A stretch of DNA of 64,000 nt from Steromphala cineraria (GCA_916613615.1 OU744732.1:36058478-36122477), one strand, 5' to 3'. Positions 35,414 through 47,823 are shown, counted from the stretch's first letter. Notes: a model not told the origin generated them from the sequence alone. Numbers and translations: made by a program.

Positions 35414-36107
35414 CAATAACCGATGGTAGGTAGATTTAGTAACTTCATGTATTATTGAATGTTTTTGACTTGATTATATGCCATCCCACTTGACTCAAAA
35501 CGTTATTGCGGTGTGGTGGCTTGTGTGCTTCCCCGACCCTTGAGCTATGCCAAATGGAGCTGGCATGCTCCTGGTAGATTCACCCAAGCTTTAAAAGTCA
35601 ATTGAAAGAAATCAGACCAAATTTGTGTCGTTCTAAAACCTGCTTTCTATCCCTCGTTTTCGTCTGTTCCTGTCGAACTTCTTTCTCTCCGATCTTCTGT
35701 CTTTTGGATGGCAAATCCACATGTTTAATAGCTGAAAAAATTGCTGATTGTATGTTAAATCCCAACTCACTCATTCGCCGTTTATCTGCCTCAATGATTT
35801 CTTTCCTATTTCTGACTGACTAAAGGCCTATCTGATTGGCTAATGAAAGACGGTAATGCAACTAAAGGGAGGTAATTTATGAATCGCATTGAGCCCATAT
35901 TGGTTCCAGAGGTTAGTGGAGATATTATCGGAACGTAAACTCTGGATTATCGAGAATGTCTATATAATAGATCGAGAAATACGCAAAAATCTTTATTGTT
36001 TGGCCGATTTCGTTTAAATTGGAAATATAGGTTTATCTCAACATAATTTTATGAAAACGATAAATGAGTGCAAAAGTCCAGGTTTTGAATTTTAAATTTT
36101 TATTATT

Positions 36108-36202
36108 GTCTACTCCGAGATTCGAACCCCTGTGATTTCAACAAATCTTTAGTTCCAGTGTATGCTTTACTGGGCAGTCTGATATTATGAGCTATATGGG
36201 CA
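36108..36202 (-). ncRNA. tRNA-derived sequence, probable SINE head or pseudo-tRNA
   Basis: Minus strand shows an A-box-like 'atagctcataat' and a good B box GGTTCGAATCT about 60 nt apart, with a long variable-arm-like segment between them as in class II (Leu/Ser) tRNAs. The acceptor ends do not pair convincingly, so a functional tRNA is not claimed. Confidence 0.4.
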
Positions 36203-36366
36203 AAGATAAAAATAAAATCTATTTTAGCTTGTTCTTGACGTTGTCGTATTATTGTTATAGAAATTAAACAGGTTTTTATAGACATAAATATGACATAGGC
36301 ACATCTTTAATTATAAATAGAGTGAAAGAGGAAGGGTTTATAAGTGTTATTATCCGGGGTCTACTT

Positions 36367-37161
36367 TTTACTAGCTCGTGTGGCCTGTAAGGCCCGATGG
36401 ACTTATGGCATGGCATCCGGCGTTCATCCGTCCGTCCGTCAGTCCATCCGTCTGTAAACTTTGTGGAATTTCGACTTCTTCTCCAGAAGGCATAGAAAGC
36501 TGAAACATGGTGTACAGACTCCTTGGCTAGTGAGGATTATCAATTGTATCTTTGGTGGCCCTGTGGCCCCTAGTAAGGCCCATCAGGGCCACCCCCTTTA
36601 AACCTATTTTCATATTCTTCTCCAGAACCATAAGGCCTAGAAAGCTGAAACTTAGTGTACAGACTCCTTGGCTAGTGGGGATAATAAATTGTAGCTTTGG
36701 TGGCCCTGTGGCCCCTAATAAGGGTCACAGGTGCCACATCCTTAAAACCTATTTTCATCTTCTTCGGAACCACAAGGCCTGGAACCCGAAACTGTGTACA
36801 GACTCCTTGACTAGTGAGGATTATGTATTGTAGTTTTTGTGACCTTGTGGCCCCTTATAAAGGTCACAGGGACCACGCCCTTAAAACCTATTTTCATCTT
36901 CTACTTCAGAAGCATAAGGCCTAGAAAACTGAAACTTTGTGTACAGACTCCTTGACAAGTGAGGATTATAAATTGTAGCTTTGGTGGCCCTGTGGCCCCT
37001 AAAAAATGTCACAAGGGCCACATCCTTAAAACCTATTTTCATCTTCTTCTCCAGAACCATAAGACATAGAAAGCTACTAAGGGGGGAACCACATTGGCCG
37101 CACCCTAAAGCAAACTCAAATGTAAAGCCTGATGAGCTTGTAGCCAATGGCTCTATTTTTT
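36367..37161 (+). mobile_element. Helentron-like non-autonomous element with tandem 140-bp repeats
   Basis: Starts TAGCTCGTGTGGCCTG, has about four units with 'cagactccttgg', 'ttgtagctttggtggccc', 'tgtggcccc' and 'aaacctattttcatcttct', and ends GATGAGCTTGTAGCCAATGG then CTCTATTTTTT. The termini match the short copy at 54237-54302 and the 3' end matches 25435. No TIRs. The tiny AGCC-AAT-GGCT hairpin near the 3' end fits rolling-circle elements. Confidence 0.65.
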
Positions 37162-37497
37162 AACTTGTATGTAATACCGTGGCAGATAATGTAGTAGTCG
37201 ACCTGTCCGTCTGTCCGTCCGTAATTTCGTTTCCGGAGAGCATAAAACATTGTATGTGAATCAGTCAGCGTGTTTCTAATTTCTAGCCGTTTCGAAGGAG
37301 GAACGGAGAATTTCTTTTCTGGAACATAACTGCAAAACGTTTTGACCTAGCTCAATAAAAATTGCTATGTGGATCAGTCAGCATGTTTAGATCTGCTTTT
37401 TGTGATTTTCGACTTCTTCATGTGTTTACTTTATAATTTCGATTGATGATATATTTGTATGACTCTTGAATAATTAAAGATACATATTCTGACGTAG

Positions 37498-38041
37498 TAG
37501 GTGTTGCATCCCAACTACGGATCTATCCCATTTTAAGATGGGATAACTCTCGAGGCTATCCCAATTTACTGTGGATAAAGCACTATTCTAAGTTGGGATA
37601 TCCCATCTTAAGATGGGATAGCGGGGTCAGTTTCTGATTTTTGAAAATAATTTCAACTTTGAAAAAAAGTGAAAAGTTTTCTTCAATGTCATTTTTTATC
37701 ATCAAACTCAATGTTTGATCAAACAAATCATCAAAGTCAATAGTTCATCAAAGAGGTAAACGAAGTCAATTAAAATCAATCTTATCATCAAAATTAACAT
37801 TTTATAAGGTAATTTCTTTTCATTTGTCATTTGTTTATGCAAAGTCATTTTCTTCTAATTTTGTCTCAAAGTTCAAATTTTAAACGTTATATTTTTTTTT
37901 CAAAATCAAAACTGATCCAGGTATCCCATCTTACGATTGGATATCCCAACTTGGAATAGATCTTTATCCACAGTTAGAATAGCCGGAGAGCTATCCCATC
38001 TTAAGATTGGATAGCATCTATTGTTGAGATCCAACAGTAGG
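37498..38041. mobile_element. Palindromic element with about 110-bp arms ('atcccatcttaagatggg')
   Basis: Both arms contain 'gctatccca' and 'ttaagatgggata' blocks, then 'tgtggataaa' and 'tatccacag' further in. The outer ends 'ttgcatcccaacta' and 'ttgttgagatccaacag' are less well matched. The centre is AT-rich with no coding capacity. Confidence 0.7.
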
Positions 38042-38109
38042 GACCGTTTGGAAAAGTAATTTTAGGCGACTTTTGCTTCAACATGCGAACCATTTTTATT
38101 TTTGGATTC

Positions 38110-38482
38110 CCATGGGAAGGAAGTTAAGCATATTCATGCTATTGTTGGCGATTATAAATAATATAGAACAATACATGTCTCCGGAAACATCACACTCACA
38201 ACCAATATATGTTTCCTCTTGTTTATTCCTATTGTACAGACACTGTTTTTACCGATAAACTGACATCAAAAACTCGAAATCTATGTAATTGAAAATCTTA
38301 CATACCATAAATTCAACTGAAGTTTGTATACTTTCTTTCACCTGTCAGTTTGTATGCCCAGACAGGTTTAGCTTCAAGTTAACAAGGTTACTAGTTTTTA
38401 ACCTATCAAACGTACACTTTCAACTTCCAAAGGCTCACTGGAAGAAAACGGCTCAGGCGAACGTAGCATTACTTATAAACTC
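38110..38482 (+). repeat. Direct duplication, left copy
   Basis: Shares long blocks with 39050-39395, such as 'ttcctcttgtttattcctat', 'cgaaatctatgtaattgaaa' and 'ctagtttttaacctatcaaa'. The complete MITE at 38498-38859 lies between the copies. A weaker relative is seen near 29068-29163. Confidence 0.8.
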
Positions 38483-38497
38483 ATCCTTTTACTGACT

Positions 38498-38859
38498 TTA
38501 AAGGGGCAGTAGCACGTTTTTAGGGGGATTGTAAGGTGATGGCAGGAAAATAAAAATTAATGGTTCCAAATGAAAGACAATGTATTTAAACTAAATGGAG
38601 CAGGAAAATTAAAATATATAACGTAAAGTTAAGCCATGCAATTACTTTTTCTTACACAAAATGAATTAAAAGTGTTCACACAAAATGGCCGCCAATGGAT
38701 TTTATGTGAATCTTTATACTTTGTCATCTGACTGTTGATGATTGGTTTGTGTAATTAGATTCTTGACACTGTCAAAAATTTTTTTTAGCATTAACTTAAA
38801 CTTATTAGTGAACATTTTAAGATACCAAATTATCAAAAAACGTGCTACTGCCCCTTTAA
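38498..38859 (-). mobile_element. GGGGCAGTAGCACG-family MITE, copy 7
   Basis: Complete copy bounded by TTAA on both sides. It sits between two direct copies of a roughly 370-bp segment. Confidence 0.85.
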
Positions 38860-39049
38860 ACTGACAGGAGAAATAAAGTACACACCTCAATTGCAATTTT
38901 TATATGTTAGATTTTCAATTGCAAATATTTAGATTTTTCTCATCGTTCAAAGAATACTTTTAAAGTTTAAAAAAAAAATCTTATCTTAATAAAATGTTCC
39001 CAAATAAATTTGGATATAACGTAAACGTTCATGAACAAGAAAGACATTT

Positions 39050-39395
39050 TCGATGTGACGACTGACAATAATACAGAACAATACATGTGTTAGGAAAAAA
39101 AACACTCATAAACTAGATCTATTTCCTCTTGTTTATTCCTATTGTACAGACACTCTATTTACCGATAAACTGACATAAAAAACTCGAAATCTATGTAATT
39201 GAAACTCTTACATACCATAAATTCAACTGAAGTTTGTTCTTTCTTTCGCCTGTCAGTTTATATGGCAAGACAGGCTTTGCTTCAAGTCAACAGGGTTACT
39301 AGTTTTTAACCTATCAAACGAACACTTTCAACTTCCTTGAGTAAAAATACTCACGGTTCAGGTGAACGGAGCATTACTTATAAACTCATCCGTTT
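39050..39395 (+). repeat. Direct duplication, right copy
   Basis: Diverged copy of 38110-38482, lacking the last few tens of bases and with small internal deletions. Confidence 0.8.
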
Positions 39396-40292
39396 ACTGA
39401 GTATTGCACCAAATTTCGTAATTCAATATACTGAAACATTGAGCTCATGTATTGCAATAATATTGCAATATATTGCATAAACTCTACAATCAACTTTTAT
39501 AATTTTGTATGCAATATTATTTTGAACATTATAATTTGATAAACTGCGACTACTATTTAATTAGATAAAATTCATAGCAATTGTTGATGGCATACCAATT
39601 TGCATTGTAATATCATCTATCAAAATTTACTGTTGTATTTGGAATATGCTCAAGTAATCATTTATTGAATCATATCATACTCCTTGCCAAAAGGTATATT
39701 CATATTTCACATATTAAGCAAAATGCACTCTCTTTTGAGTTATTTACTTAGCTTTTGAAGGAAACCTGCTTAATAGAACATTCATTGCTAGAAAAAATAA
39801 TATATTAAATCCCTTTAATATGAAATGGAGACAATTATCAGACTCATTTTTGACTCAATAAATGAAGCATCATAAAATATCCCTCTGTACCATCGCACCC
39901 TCTATGTCAAGGACTCATATGTGGATGTCATGATATATCTACTATATGCTATTATTAAGTTGAATTCAAATGTCTGTGTACTTGCTGTAGTGCCGTGTCT
40001 ATGTTTGATGATCTGTATACTATGAATTGAAATGGAATGAACATTTTGTTTTGATGGCATGTATATGAAACAATGTTATTTTTTAACGGTCCGACACTGT
40101 ATTCCTGCACACCAAAAGGATTTTCTTGCACGTCTATCTTATCATTGTGCCTTAAAACAATATATTTGAATACATTTGATATTAGTTATTTCGATAATAG
40201 TGCGATTTTTTGCTCATTGGAAATAATATTGCAATAATTATTTTGCACAATCTGTATTGCAATATATTGCCATTACGATAATATAGCACAGA
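39396..40292. other. AT-rich gene-free stretch
   Basis: No gene, RNA or repeat recognised apart from scattered 'gcaatatattgca' motifs near 39450 and 40250. Confidence 0.4.
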
Positions 40293-40717
40293 CTTAGGCC
40301 CTTTTCTCATGCACGAATTTACATACATGAGTAAATTTACACACTATGTAATTATACATACATGTGTAATAGTAAATATACTTTCTGTTCACATGTAGTT
40401 AAGCATTATGTTGTATTTGTCAATTACATACAGCCATGTATTATAATAAACGAAAATATATGAGTAGATTCAGTCTAGCGCCAGCTTTCATGATGTTAAG
40501 ACTTCTTGGCTCCAAGAGAAGTAGAGATTTTCCCTATATGTATATGTAAATTTACATTTACATGACCTCCTGAGGTCGTGTAAAGTTACTCCTAGTGCAA
40601 TAATACTCATGTATGTAATTGCGTTCTCATGACACTTTTACATACCCCAAATACATTTACATACATACGTAAATTTACTAACATATGTAAAGGTGTGCAT
40701 GAGAAAAGGGCCTTAGT
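40293..40717. mobile_element. MITE, TIR GGCCCTTTTCTCATGCAC
   Basis: The TIR GGCCCTTTTCTCATGCAC at the left is perfectly mirrored at the right. Internally 'acatacatgagtaaattta' and its inverse recur, so the element is a long imperfect hairpin of about 425 bp. Confidence 0.8.
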
Positions 40718-41302
40718 TGCAAGTTAACAGCTCGCCTCTCAATGGTAAATCTTTTGAATGGGTTATGGAGCGTTTTAATCCTTGCTTACAGCACAATAGC
40801 ATACAAAGACAACTCTTTGAAAACGGAGTTAGTTTCCATACCGAGACGTCGCCGTAATACACAAAAGAAGTTGACAAATCCATAGATCTCTTTGTTATTC
40901 TACTCAAGCTAGTTCATAGTCAGATCGGTACATGCTCTGAATAGAAAGTAACCTTTTCCCTTTGCTTTATTATACATATAAGAATAACAGGTTATCACCA
41001 TGGCATAAACAAACTAACAAGGTGCTCGCCATTTCACATGTATGGTTCTGATACCGTAAGTATTTCCCTTTTTTTTATCCATTCTCTTGAAGTGTTGTCA
41101 TCTTGAACAATTGCTGTTAGTTAGTTTTATAAACGCTTTTTTACTTCTTGCAAATTTGTGTTCAATTCGTGTTTTAAAAAATTCCAACATATCAATATCT
41201 GGAATAAATGTACCCTGTCGAAATGTATATGTGATTTAAACAATATTTTATTTCCATAAGACATGTTAATGTGATACAAAACAAAAAGTATAATATATAC
41301 AG
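40718..41302. other. Gene-free stretch
   Basis: Nothing recognised. The minus-strand frame at 40713-40907 overlaps the MITE end and has no domain. Confidence 0.35.
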
Positions 41303-42183
41303 AAAGAACTTAATTAAGCACCCCCCCCCCTATTTTGTAAAATGAACTTGGGTGCTCTTGGATTATTTTGATTATTTTGATGTATTGACCACTCCAGATA
41401 TAACAATTGCTTTGTTATTGACTAGTTAATTGTATTAAAAATCGCTAATGTGCAAAAATAATGAAAATATGAGAAAAAGTGTGAGACTACTGAAATTTGG
41501 CCAAATATAACTATTGTCACAGGGGGAAAACTACACATTAAACTTTGGATGTTATGAATTAAATATAACATTTCTGATCCCTAGTTGACATTAATACACT
41601 AAAACATTTTTTCTCATACATAATAAGAGGCTAGCAAGACCTTGAATTTTCAGTACTTTTTTCATCAAAAATTTATAAAATGCCTACAATCTAAACATCT
41701 GTAAGTAAATTTGAGATTCCTTGAGTTGAACTTGTTGATAAAACACTTCTCCTTCTTTCAGATAAGCCATTATCACTAACAGTGACCAATTAATGTCTTT
41801 GGGCAGTTTTCTTTAAATTTGATATTTGATAATTTTGTGATTTTGAAGGTTCATACTGCTTTAACGATTGACTTTTGCTATGGGGTTATTTAGTAAAAAT
41901 TCATCAATTCACTCAAGAGAATGATAATAATCACATTGCAGCCAAAAATATTGACATTCATTTTCAATTTAAGGTAACTTGGATTTTGACTAAAAAATAC
42001 CAAGTTTTTGTAAAACAAGTTATTCAGTGACAGTGAATCGTAAACCGTATGAATTTTTTGTTTCCACACTGGTAGATGACCATTCTATCAAAACATCCTG
42101 ATTGTTTGCCTGTATATTTGTTTTGTTTATTATTAGCGGTGTTTTTCTGTTTGCAAAAGTGGGGGTGCTTAATTAAGTTCTTT
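41303..42183. mobile_element. 881-bp element, TIR AAAGAACTTAATTAAGCACC
   Basis: AAAGAACTTAATTAAGCACC at the left is mirrored exactly at the right (GCTTAATTAAGTTCTTT). A poly-C run follows the left TIR. No open frame of note, so it is non-autonomous. Confidence 0.8.
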
Positions 42184-42462
42184 GTGTATATATGGAAAAG
42201 GGATTAGCAAAAAGGCTAATGAAGCCTATATAAATGCTTCTCCTTAAAACAAAATTGTTACATATATTTTGATCTCATACATGGAAATAAAATGCGTTTC
42301 ACGCCTACAAATGGTACAGTGAGTCAACATTAAAACTATGGTATCGGTCGTTTAAGAAAAGCGGTGAGATTCAGTTATAAACATGTGAACAGATTTTACC
42401 AACAGTTCATTATCTGGCCAGGACAATGTATAGGCTCAATGTATATGTTCATTGAGCCCGTT

Positions 42463-42648
42463 CAAAAATCTCATTACACAAGTCAATCATCCATAATCAG
42501 AGGACAAAGTATGAAGATTCACATAAAATCCATTGTCGGTCATTTTTTGTGAACACCTTTAATTCATTTTGTGTAAGAAAAAGGAATCGCATGGCTAAAC
42601 TTACGTTGTATATTTGAAATATTACTGCTCCATTTAATTTAAAGTCGT
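42463..42648 (+). mobile_element. GGGGCAGTAGCACG-family MITE, partial copy 8
   Basis: Covers the central part of the family ('aatctcattacaca', 'cattttgtgtaagaaaaa') and lacks both TIRs. Confidence 0.75.
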
Positions 42649-43302
42649 TGGTGTTATTCATGATATAAATTCAAAATATCTTACATATTAATTACCAAAT
42701 AGCAATTGATTTAAAAATATTTTATTCATGAAAAGACATGAATGGATTGGTCAACAAGCACCGAGGTGCTTATATAAAGGCCGCTCCAAAATAATTACAT
42801 ATGAAAAATATACAATGAATAATTACCAGTCACGCATGTCATACATTTTATAAGCTTAAAAAATAGTGATTATGCATGAATAAGATTGTTTGTTTGGCAG
42901 TCAATATTAAGTGCTTATGGAATGTCAAATCGATCAGATTTTATTATGAAATGATGAATAGATTTCAATAATTTATCTAGATCATTGTTTGTGAGCGATG
43001 TACATCCCCTTAATACCGTGTTGATAGTAGGCTAAATCCTTTCAAATAAAAGAATGATTGCTGTCTTAATTCTGTAAACTTATTGCATGGGAAAAAATAG
43101 TGTACAACGTTTTCAATTGGGTGACCGCATTGGCACGCGGGGCTGTCAATAGTATGTCTTTCAAATTTATCAGCATTCAAGTCACTATTGTCCGAGTTTC
43201 TTTTATTATCGCGACTTCAAACCTGTCTGTTCTAACAATACGACGTGAATAAGCTTTAACCCTTGGTGACATTACACAATTGGTTTGGCAGAATGTGAGT
43301 CC
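42649..43302. other. AT-rich gene-free stretch
   Basis: No gene recognised. It borders the 3' end of the LINE relic. Confidence 0.35.
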
Positions 43303-43922
43303 CGTCAACTCACAGAACAGGACAGAACAGAACAGAACTTTATTACGCTCAGGCCGATATCCTCGGCATATGAGGTACAACATGACAGTAAATGCATCAT
43401 ACAAGCGGTTAAGTGATTAGCCGGAAGATTTTACAGTTTGCATTATGATTTTACAAAATTTGCTAAGTTTTTTAAATATAGATACCTTTTTACACATGAA
43501 AATATTTTGAAGTTTAAGCATATTTGGTCTCTTTGAGAAATTTAAAGGTATGTACAAGGTTCTTTCAATAGTAAAATATTCACATCTAAAAATATAATGG
43601 AACTCATCTCCAACATCATTCATACAACACAATTTACATTTTCTTTCAGACTTGGGTATCTTATTCCATCTTCCTTTTTCAATCGGTAAATGGTGGCAAG
43701 AGGTTCGAAACAATAGTAATGGGATAGCTTTATTTTTGGGAAGGGACATTAGGTATGTTTCAAGTTCAAGTTGCGGTTTCAAAACAGAATATAAACCTTT
43801 TTTCGAGTTGTTTTACCTGAGACCTCCACGTTTGTTTAGCAGTATCGGTTAAAATAGAGAGGCAGTTTGTTTGAGCCAGGACGATGAAACAGGAGACTGT
43901 GATAACCATATATAGCTTAGTC
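43303..43922 (-). pseudogene. 3' end of a non-LTR retrotransposon (LINE), C-terminal ORF2
   Basis: The minus-strand frame 43417-43782 encodes a C-terminal segment typical of some animal LINE ORF2 proteins. Its features are a conserved HHLPIEKGRW stretch, then a zinc-knuckle-like CKLC..DEFHYIFRC motif. Related sequence continues upstream to about 43922 but is broken by stops (for example near 43820). The 3' UTR reaches the 'ctgttctgtc' tail near 43310. The reverse transcriptase and endonuclease domains are missing, as expected for a 5'-truncated insertion. The clade was not determined. Confidence 0.75.
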
Positions 43923-44379
43923 CAATACTGTTATATTATATATATTATAGAGGTTATATACAATTGAATATGTATATATAAGATATTTTGCTGGCTTTGT
44001 CAGTAATTAATTTTGACCAGAAGGTCAACATGCGGGTTTTCCGGTTTGCGCATGCGTGAGAGTAGGACGTGCATTTGAAGAGCTCTCGACCCCACGTCTA
44101 TCCCAAGTAGAAAATGACTGATTTTTGATGCTGGAATTCTATATAGACTACTGGAAATCTTTTTTTTGGACATATACAGCAAGTTTATGAAGTGAGTGAG
44201 TAACCTCTCTTATGATTTTGTGACTTTTTTCTGAATGAACTGAAATCAGATGAGCTCAAAGTCCCGTGTAAGTACCCGGTCAATTATAGAGGAATTAATT
44301 TTAGCAGTTGAATAAAGACTTTCGGATCAAATTATTGTGGGAAATGCTGACTTAAAGGGGTCAATTTTGGAACTTATAT

Positions 44380-45246
44380 ATATATATATGCTATAAATCG
44401 TGTCACCCTGGACACACAAAGAGAAGTCTACCCTACAACTTGGCGCGTAGAATTTGTACTATTGTATCAGACGAAAGTACACGTATTAAAAGATTGAATG
44501 AATTAAAGAAATTTCTTATCTCACGTGAATACCCAAAAACCTTAATTGAAGATGGGGTTCAAAAAGCCTTGGAAATAGATAGACGAGATTTATTATCTAC
44601 ACGAAAGAATAAACGCAATCAAGAAAAGGTAATTGCGTTTGTGTCAACATTTAACCCCCGAAATCCAAGTATATACCAAAATATTAAAAGAAACATGTGC
44701 ATTCTGGACCAAGATGACAAAATGAAATCTATCCTAGAGTCAAAACATATCATAAATAGCAAAAGGCAAAGTCAAAATCTTAAAAACATTTTAACAAAAG
44801 CTAGATTTATTTCAAGTGAAGAAAATGTTACACAAGCGACTGTGAGAAAGTGCAAAAGAGGTAACTGCGGTACGTGTCCCTATATACAAGAAGGGAACTC
44901 TGTGAACTTTAAAGGAAAAGGAGTATTCACAATCAAAAATGATTTTGATTGTTCAGCTAAATATATCTTGTATGTTATCACTTGCGCGGGCTGTAGGGAG
45001 CAATACATTGGACAGACAGAAAACCTACGAGCCCGTGTTCGAGTACACAAACAACAAATAAAGTGCCCGGAGGTACGCTGTATTCCATTAAGTGAACACT
45101 TGGACCTTTGTGCCGAAGGGAGAGACATAAAATTCAACATTTTCCCGTTTTATCAAATGAATAACTCTGATAAAATTAAAAGAACTTTAAAAGAAGACTA
45201 TTTTATCAAGAAATTCCTCCCCAAACTCAATGTTGGTAAATATTAA
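44380..45246 (+). pseudogene. 5'-truncated Penelope-like element, GIY-YIG endonuclease part
   Basis: Open from before 44400 to TAA at 45244, at least 268 residues with no clear ATG. The first recognisable part, LPYNLARRICTIV, matches the segment that follows the reverse transcriptase in Penelope-like elements (PLEs). Next comes a cysteine-rich linker, CKRGNCGTCPY (about residues 137-147 counting from 44440). Then a GIY-YIG nuclease core follows, with YILYVITC near 175 and QYIGQT near 188, then an R-x-R-x3-H helix. In PLEs this nuclease nicks target DNA for reverse transcription. The RT domain is absent, so the copy is dead, but this frame is uninterrupted, suggesting a fairly young insertion. 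Downstream, two TGACGTCA palindromes lie at 45287-45320. Confidence 0.85.
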
Positions 45247-45525
45247 CATTTGTTCATGTTGTTGAACCAAAATGTACATTGTTCCCTACTGTGACGTCAC
45301 AATATAAACGATGACGTCATAGACTTTTGTAACGTTTCATTCTCCCTGAAGATTAAAAATGAAACCGGTAGGAGAAAAATCCGGCATTATGTTTTTATTT
45401 AATATTCATTAGACGAAGTTGGACCATACACCTGGACAATTAACTTTTTGTGAATATATATGCTATGTATATATACATATGGTTTGTTGATGTATAGTTC
45501 TATTATATAAATTCCCACTTTGTGT
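45247..45525 (+). other. 3' flank of the Penelope-like element
   Basis: Contains two CRE-type palindromes (TGACGTCA) and a 'ccctgaagattaaa..gaaacc' stretch. PLEs can carry hammerhead ribozymes, but the canonical CTGATGA core is not present here. Confidence 0.4.
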
Positions 45526-47815
45526 TTAACCCTTATAGTGCCCGGCCTTTGACGCTATGCGCTCACGCAGTGTCGCTAACTTTTGGAGTAAACTCGAGAT
45601 TTTGGTCAACGTTGACAAAAAATGTCCCTGAGGCGTTATCTATGTTCGGAAATTCATGAAATTTTAAGTGAAGAAAGCTGAGTTGTTTACCATTCAATCA
45701 ATGTAATTTTAAATCATAAGTGACAACAATAAAAATGAATTTAATCTAATTATAAACTTCAGAGACGTTTTTCATGCAAATGTTCAGCCGAGGAACGTTA
45801 GCATACCCTTGTTTCATCGATTGTAATTAAATTGCCGTTATCTACAAAGTAATTAAATTGTCATTTATCAAGAAAGCGGATTTCAGTGATCACGTTGATA
45901 TGTTTACTTCCTACATGCGACCGATTGTTCCCGAAATAATACAAGTTATCTTTTTGTTTTCATTTGTTGAACATTGTTTGCCGTGACGTCATAGACAAAC
46001 TAAGTGCAGTAAATGTACGGTGCACGCGAAGTCCTTGCAATTTTTCCACAGCCGGTGCACATGACTGAATTTCCATCCACAGAAAGTTATGGATTCGATC
46101 TTGAAAATGATATAACTTTCGGAATCATTAGAGCTGAAATTATGTTGCTATCACAAGGTCGAAAACAAAAGCAGTTTTAAGCAGACAGAATCATGATTTG
46201 AGTCGCATTTTTGCAAGCGCATAAACAACTCAATATATATTGTTGTACAATAAACTAAAACGATGAAAAGGTACAGATTATCAAATTAGAATTCATAAGC
46301 AAACTATTGGATTAGTTTTCCATGTATGTTCTAACAGAAAATTCAAAACGATCGTTCAGACAAAAGCGCGAAAAAATAGCGAGAACACATCACGGCAGTT
46401 TTGGTATTGCGTAATTGGCAGAATTCCTTTTCCACATAGATTTAACATTAGCATGTATTTTCAATCTCAATCACAGTTTAAATTGTGGTAAACATATATA
46501 TAATATAACCTTCAATAAATCCATAATATATCAAGCAAATTTGGTCACTGCCAGACGTATATCAAACTATACTCTCGAGTTAAAACAAAAAAAGGAAAAC
46601 ACCAGCTTGGTTAAAAAAATCATCAAAATCAATATTAGATTTAATAACAAATCTAACTATAATTTACCCTGAATAACACAAAGGAAGGTTGCAAACTATA
46701 TATACGATCAACTGGATATAATGTCTTTACTTGACATGGAAGAAAATGACTAAAATATTTAAAGATTAAACAGGCCTGCTTCCCGAAAACGGCCGACTTG
46801 ATTGACGGGTCGTCCACTCGCGGCTTTATGCACGATGAAATTCGCGCATTAAATATGGTGGGAAGGTTGTCGTACTTCAGTGTTTACTCTTTAAATTTCT
46901 CGGGTGCCTAAAATTTATCAAGCAAAACTTTTATCTATAATATTCTTCATCTCTATCAAGGTTTTCGAAAGCCAACATTGACGCTCTAAAGCGTCGTCTG
47001 TTACTGGCCACGCCCCTAGATCGGCGAACAATGGGTTTCAATTTTGAGATCATATTGGTGAATAGACCAGTAACTTTTTGTTTTTTGATCAAACTTTTAT
47101 AAGCACACAATTTGTTTCACATTCTCTATTATATCAGATGTTGTATTGCATCCAGGGATTCATTCATATATTCACAATCAATGACAAATAAAAAAACTAT
47201 GTTCTTAATATATTTCAAGAAATTAATCAATTTAAAAATCATATAGAGACTAGATACCCCTTAATTTTGAATAATTTTTAAATTAAAATATCGTTAAAAC
47301 TCTTTATCAGTTGGACGAAATAATTCAAATGAAAAAAATAGATTGTTAAAATGGGATTGAATTAATAGAGAAAATAGAATTAAATATAATAAAAATCGAG
47401 GATGTATACAGATTTTTTTTTATATTAATGTATTTTTTTTCAATAAACATGCATGTTGATATTTATTATAGGCCTACAATAGGAAATGTGCGATGGCCCT
47501 TATAAATTGAAAACATGCGCCCTGATCACTGGGTTTTTTTTCATTTGAAAGATTTAAGGAATATTGTATAATCACTTTCCATCTGATAAATTTCAGACAT
47601 AATTTCCAGAATGCCACTTCATGTTATTCCTGTTCAGTATTTTTGTAAGCGTATCATATAAATTAAGATATATGAGAAAGACAGCAAAACCAAAGCTCGA
47701 CATGACAAGAGTCAGCCGTCATCATCTAGATTTTTATTGCCAAGGTCACTGTCATTGTAATCAAAAGGATTTTTAAAATATTTTTTTTATTTCGGCAACA
47801 AGGGATTTCCCGTAC

Positions 47816-47823
47816 TATAAATA
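47816..47823 (+). promoter_or_regulatory. Possible TATA box (TATAAATA)
   Basis: TATAAATA is preceded by 'cccgtac' and followed by unusually GC-rich sequence with 'gacgtcacgactcgcg' and a short frame starting at ATG 47938 (30 residues). This patch stands out from the AT-rich background as promoter-like, but no gene downstream is recognised. Confidence 0.2.

Larger units (their letters stand above)
33689..35959. mobile_element. 2.3-kb element with about 105-bp terminal inverted repeats
   Basis: The left arm starts CATTCTCGATAATCCAGAG and runs through 'ccaatatgggctcaatgc' to about 33795. The right arm (35852-35959) is its reverse complement and ends CTCTGGATTATCGAGAATG. Subterminal 'tgagtgagttggg' blocks near 34053 and 35800 also face each other. 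No transposase frame is visible, so this is a long-TIR non-autonomous or fold-back element. Inside lie a tRNA-like relic and a perfect hairpin. Confidence 0.75.

Noticed and set aside
36108..36202. Functional class II tRNA gene
   Set aside because: A and B boxes are recognisable, but the acceptor stem and D arm do not pair well enough; kept only as a tRNA-derived relic.
45247..45420. Hammerhead ribozyme downstream of the Penelope-like element
   Set aside because: Known in this element class, but the CTGATGA core and the paired GAAA strand could not be found.
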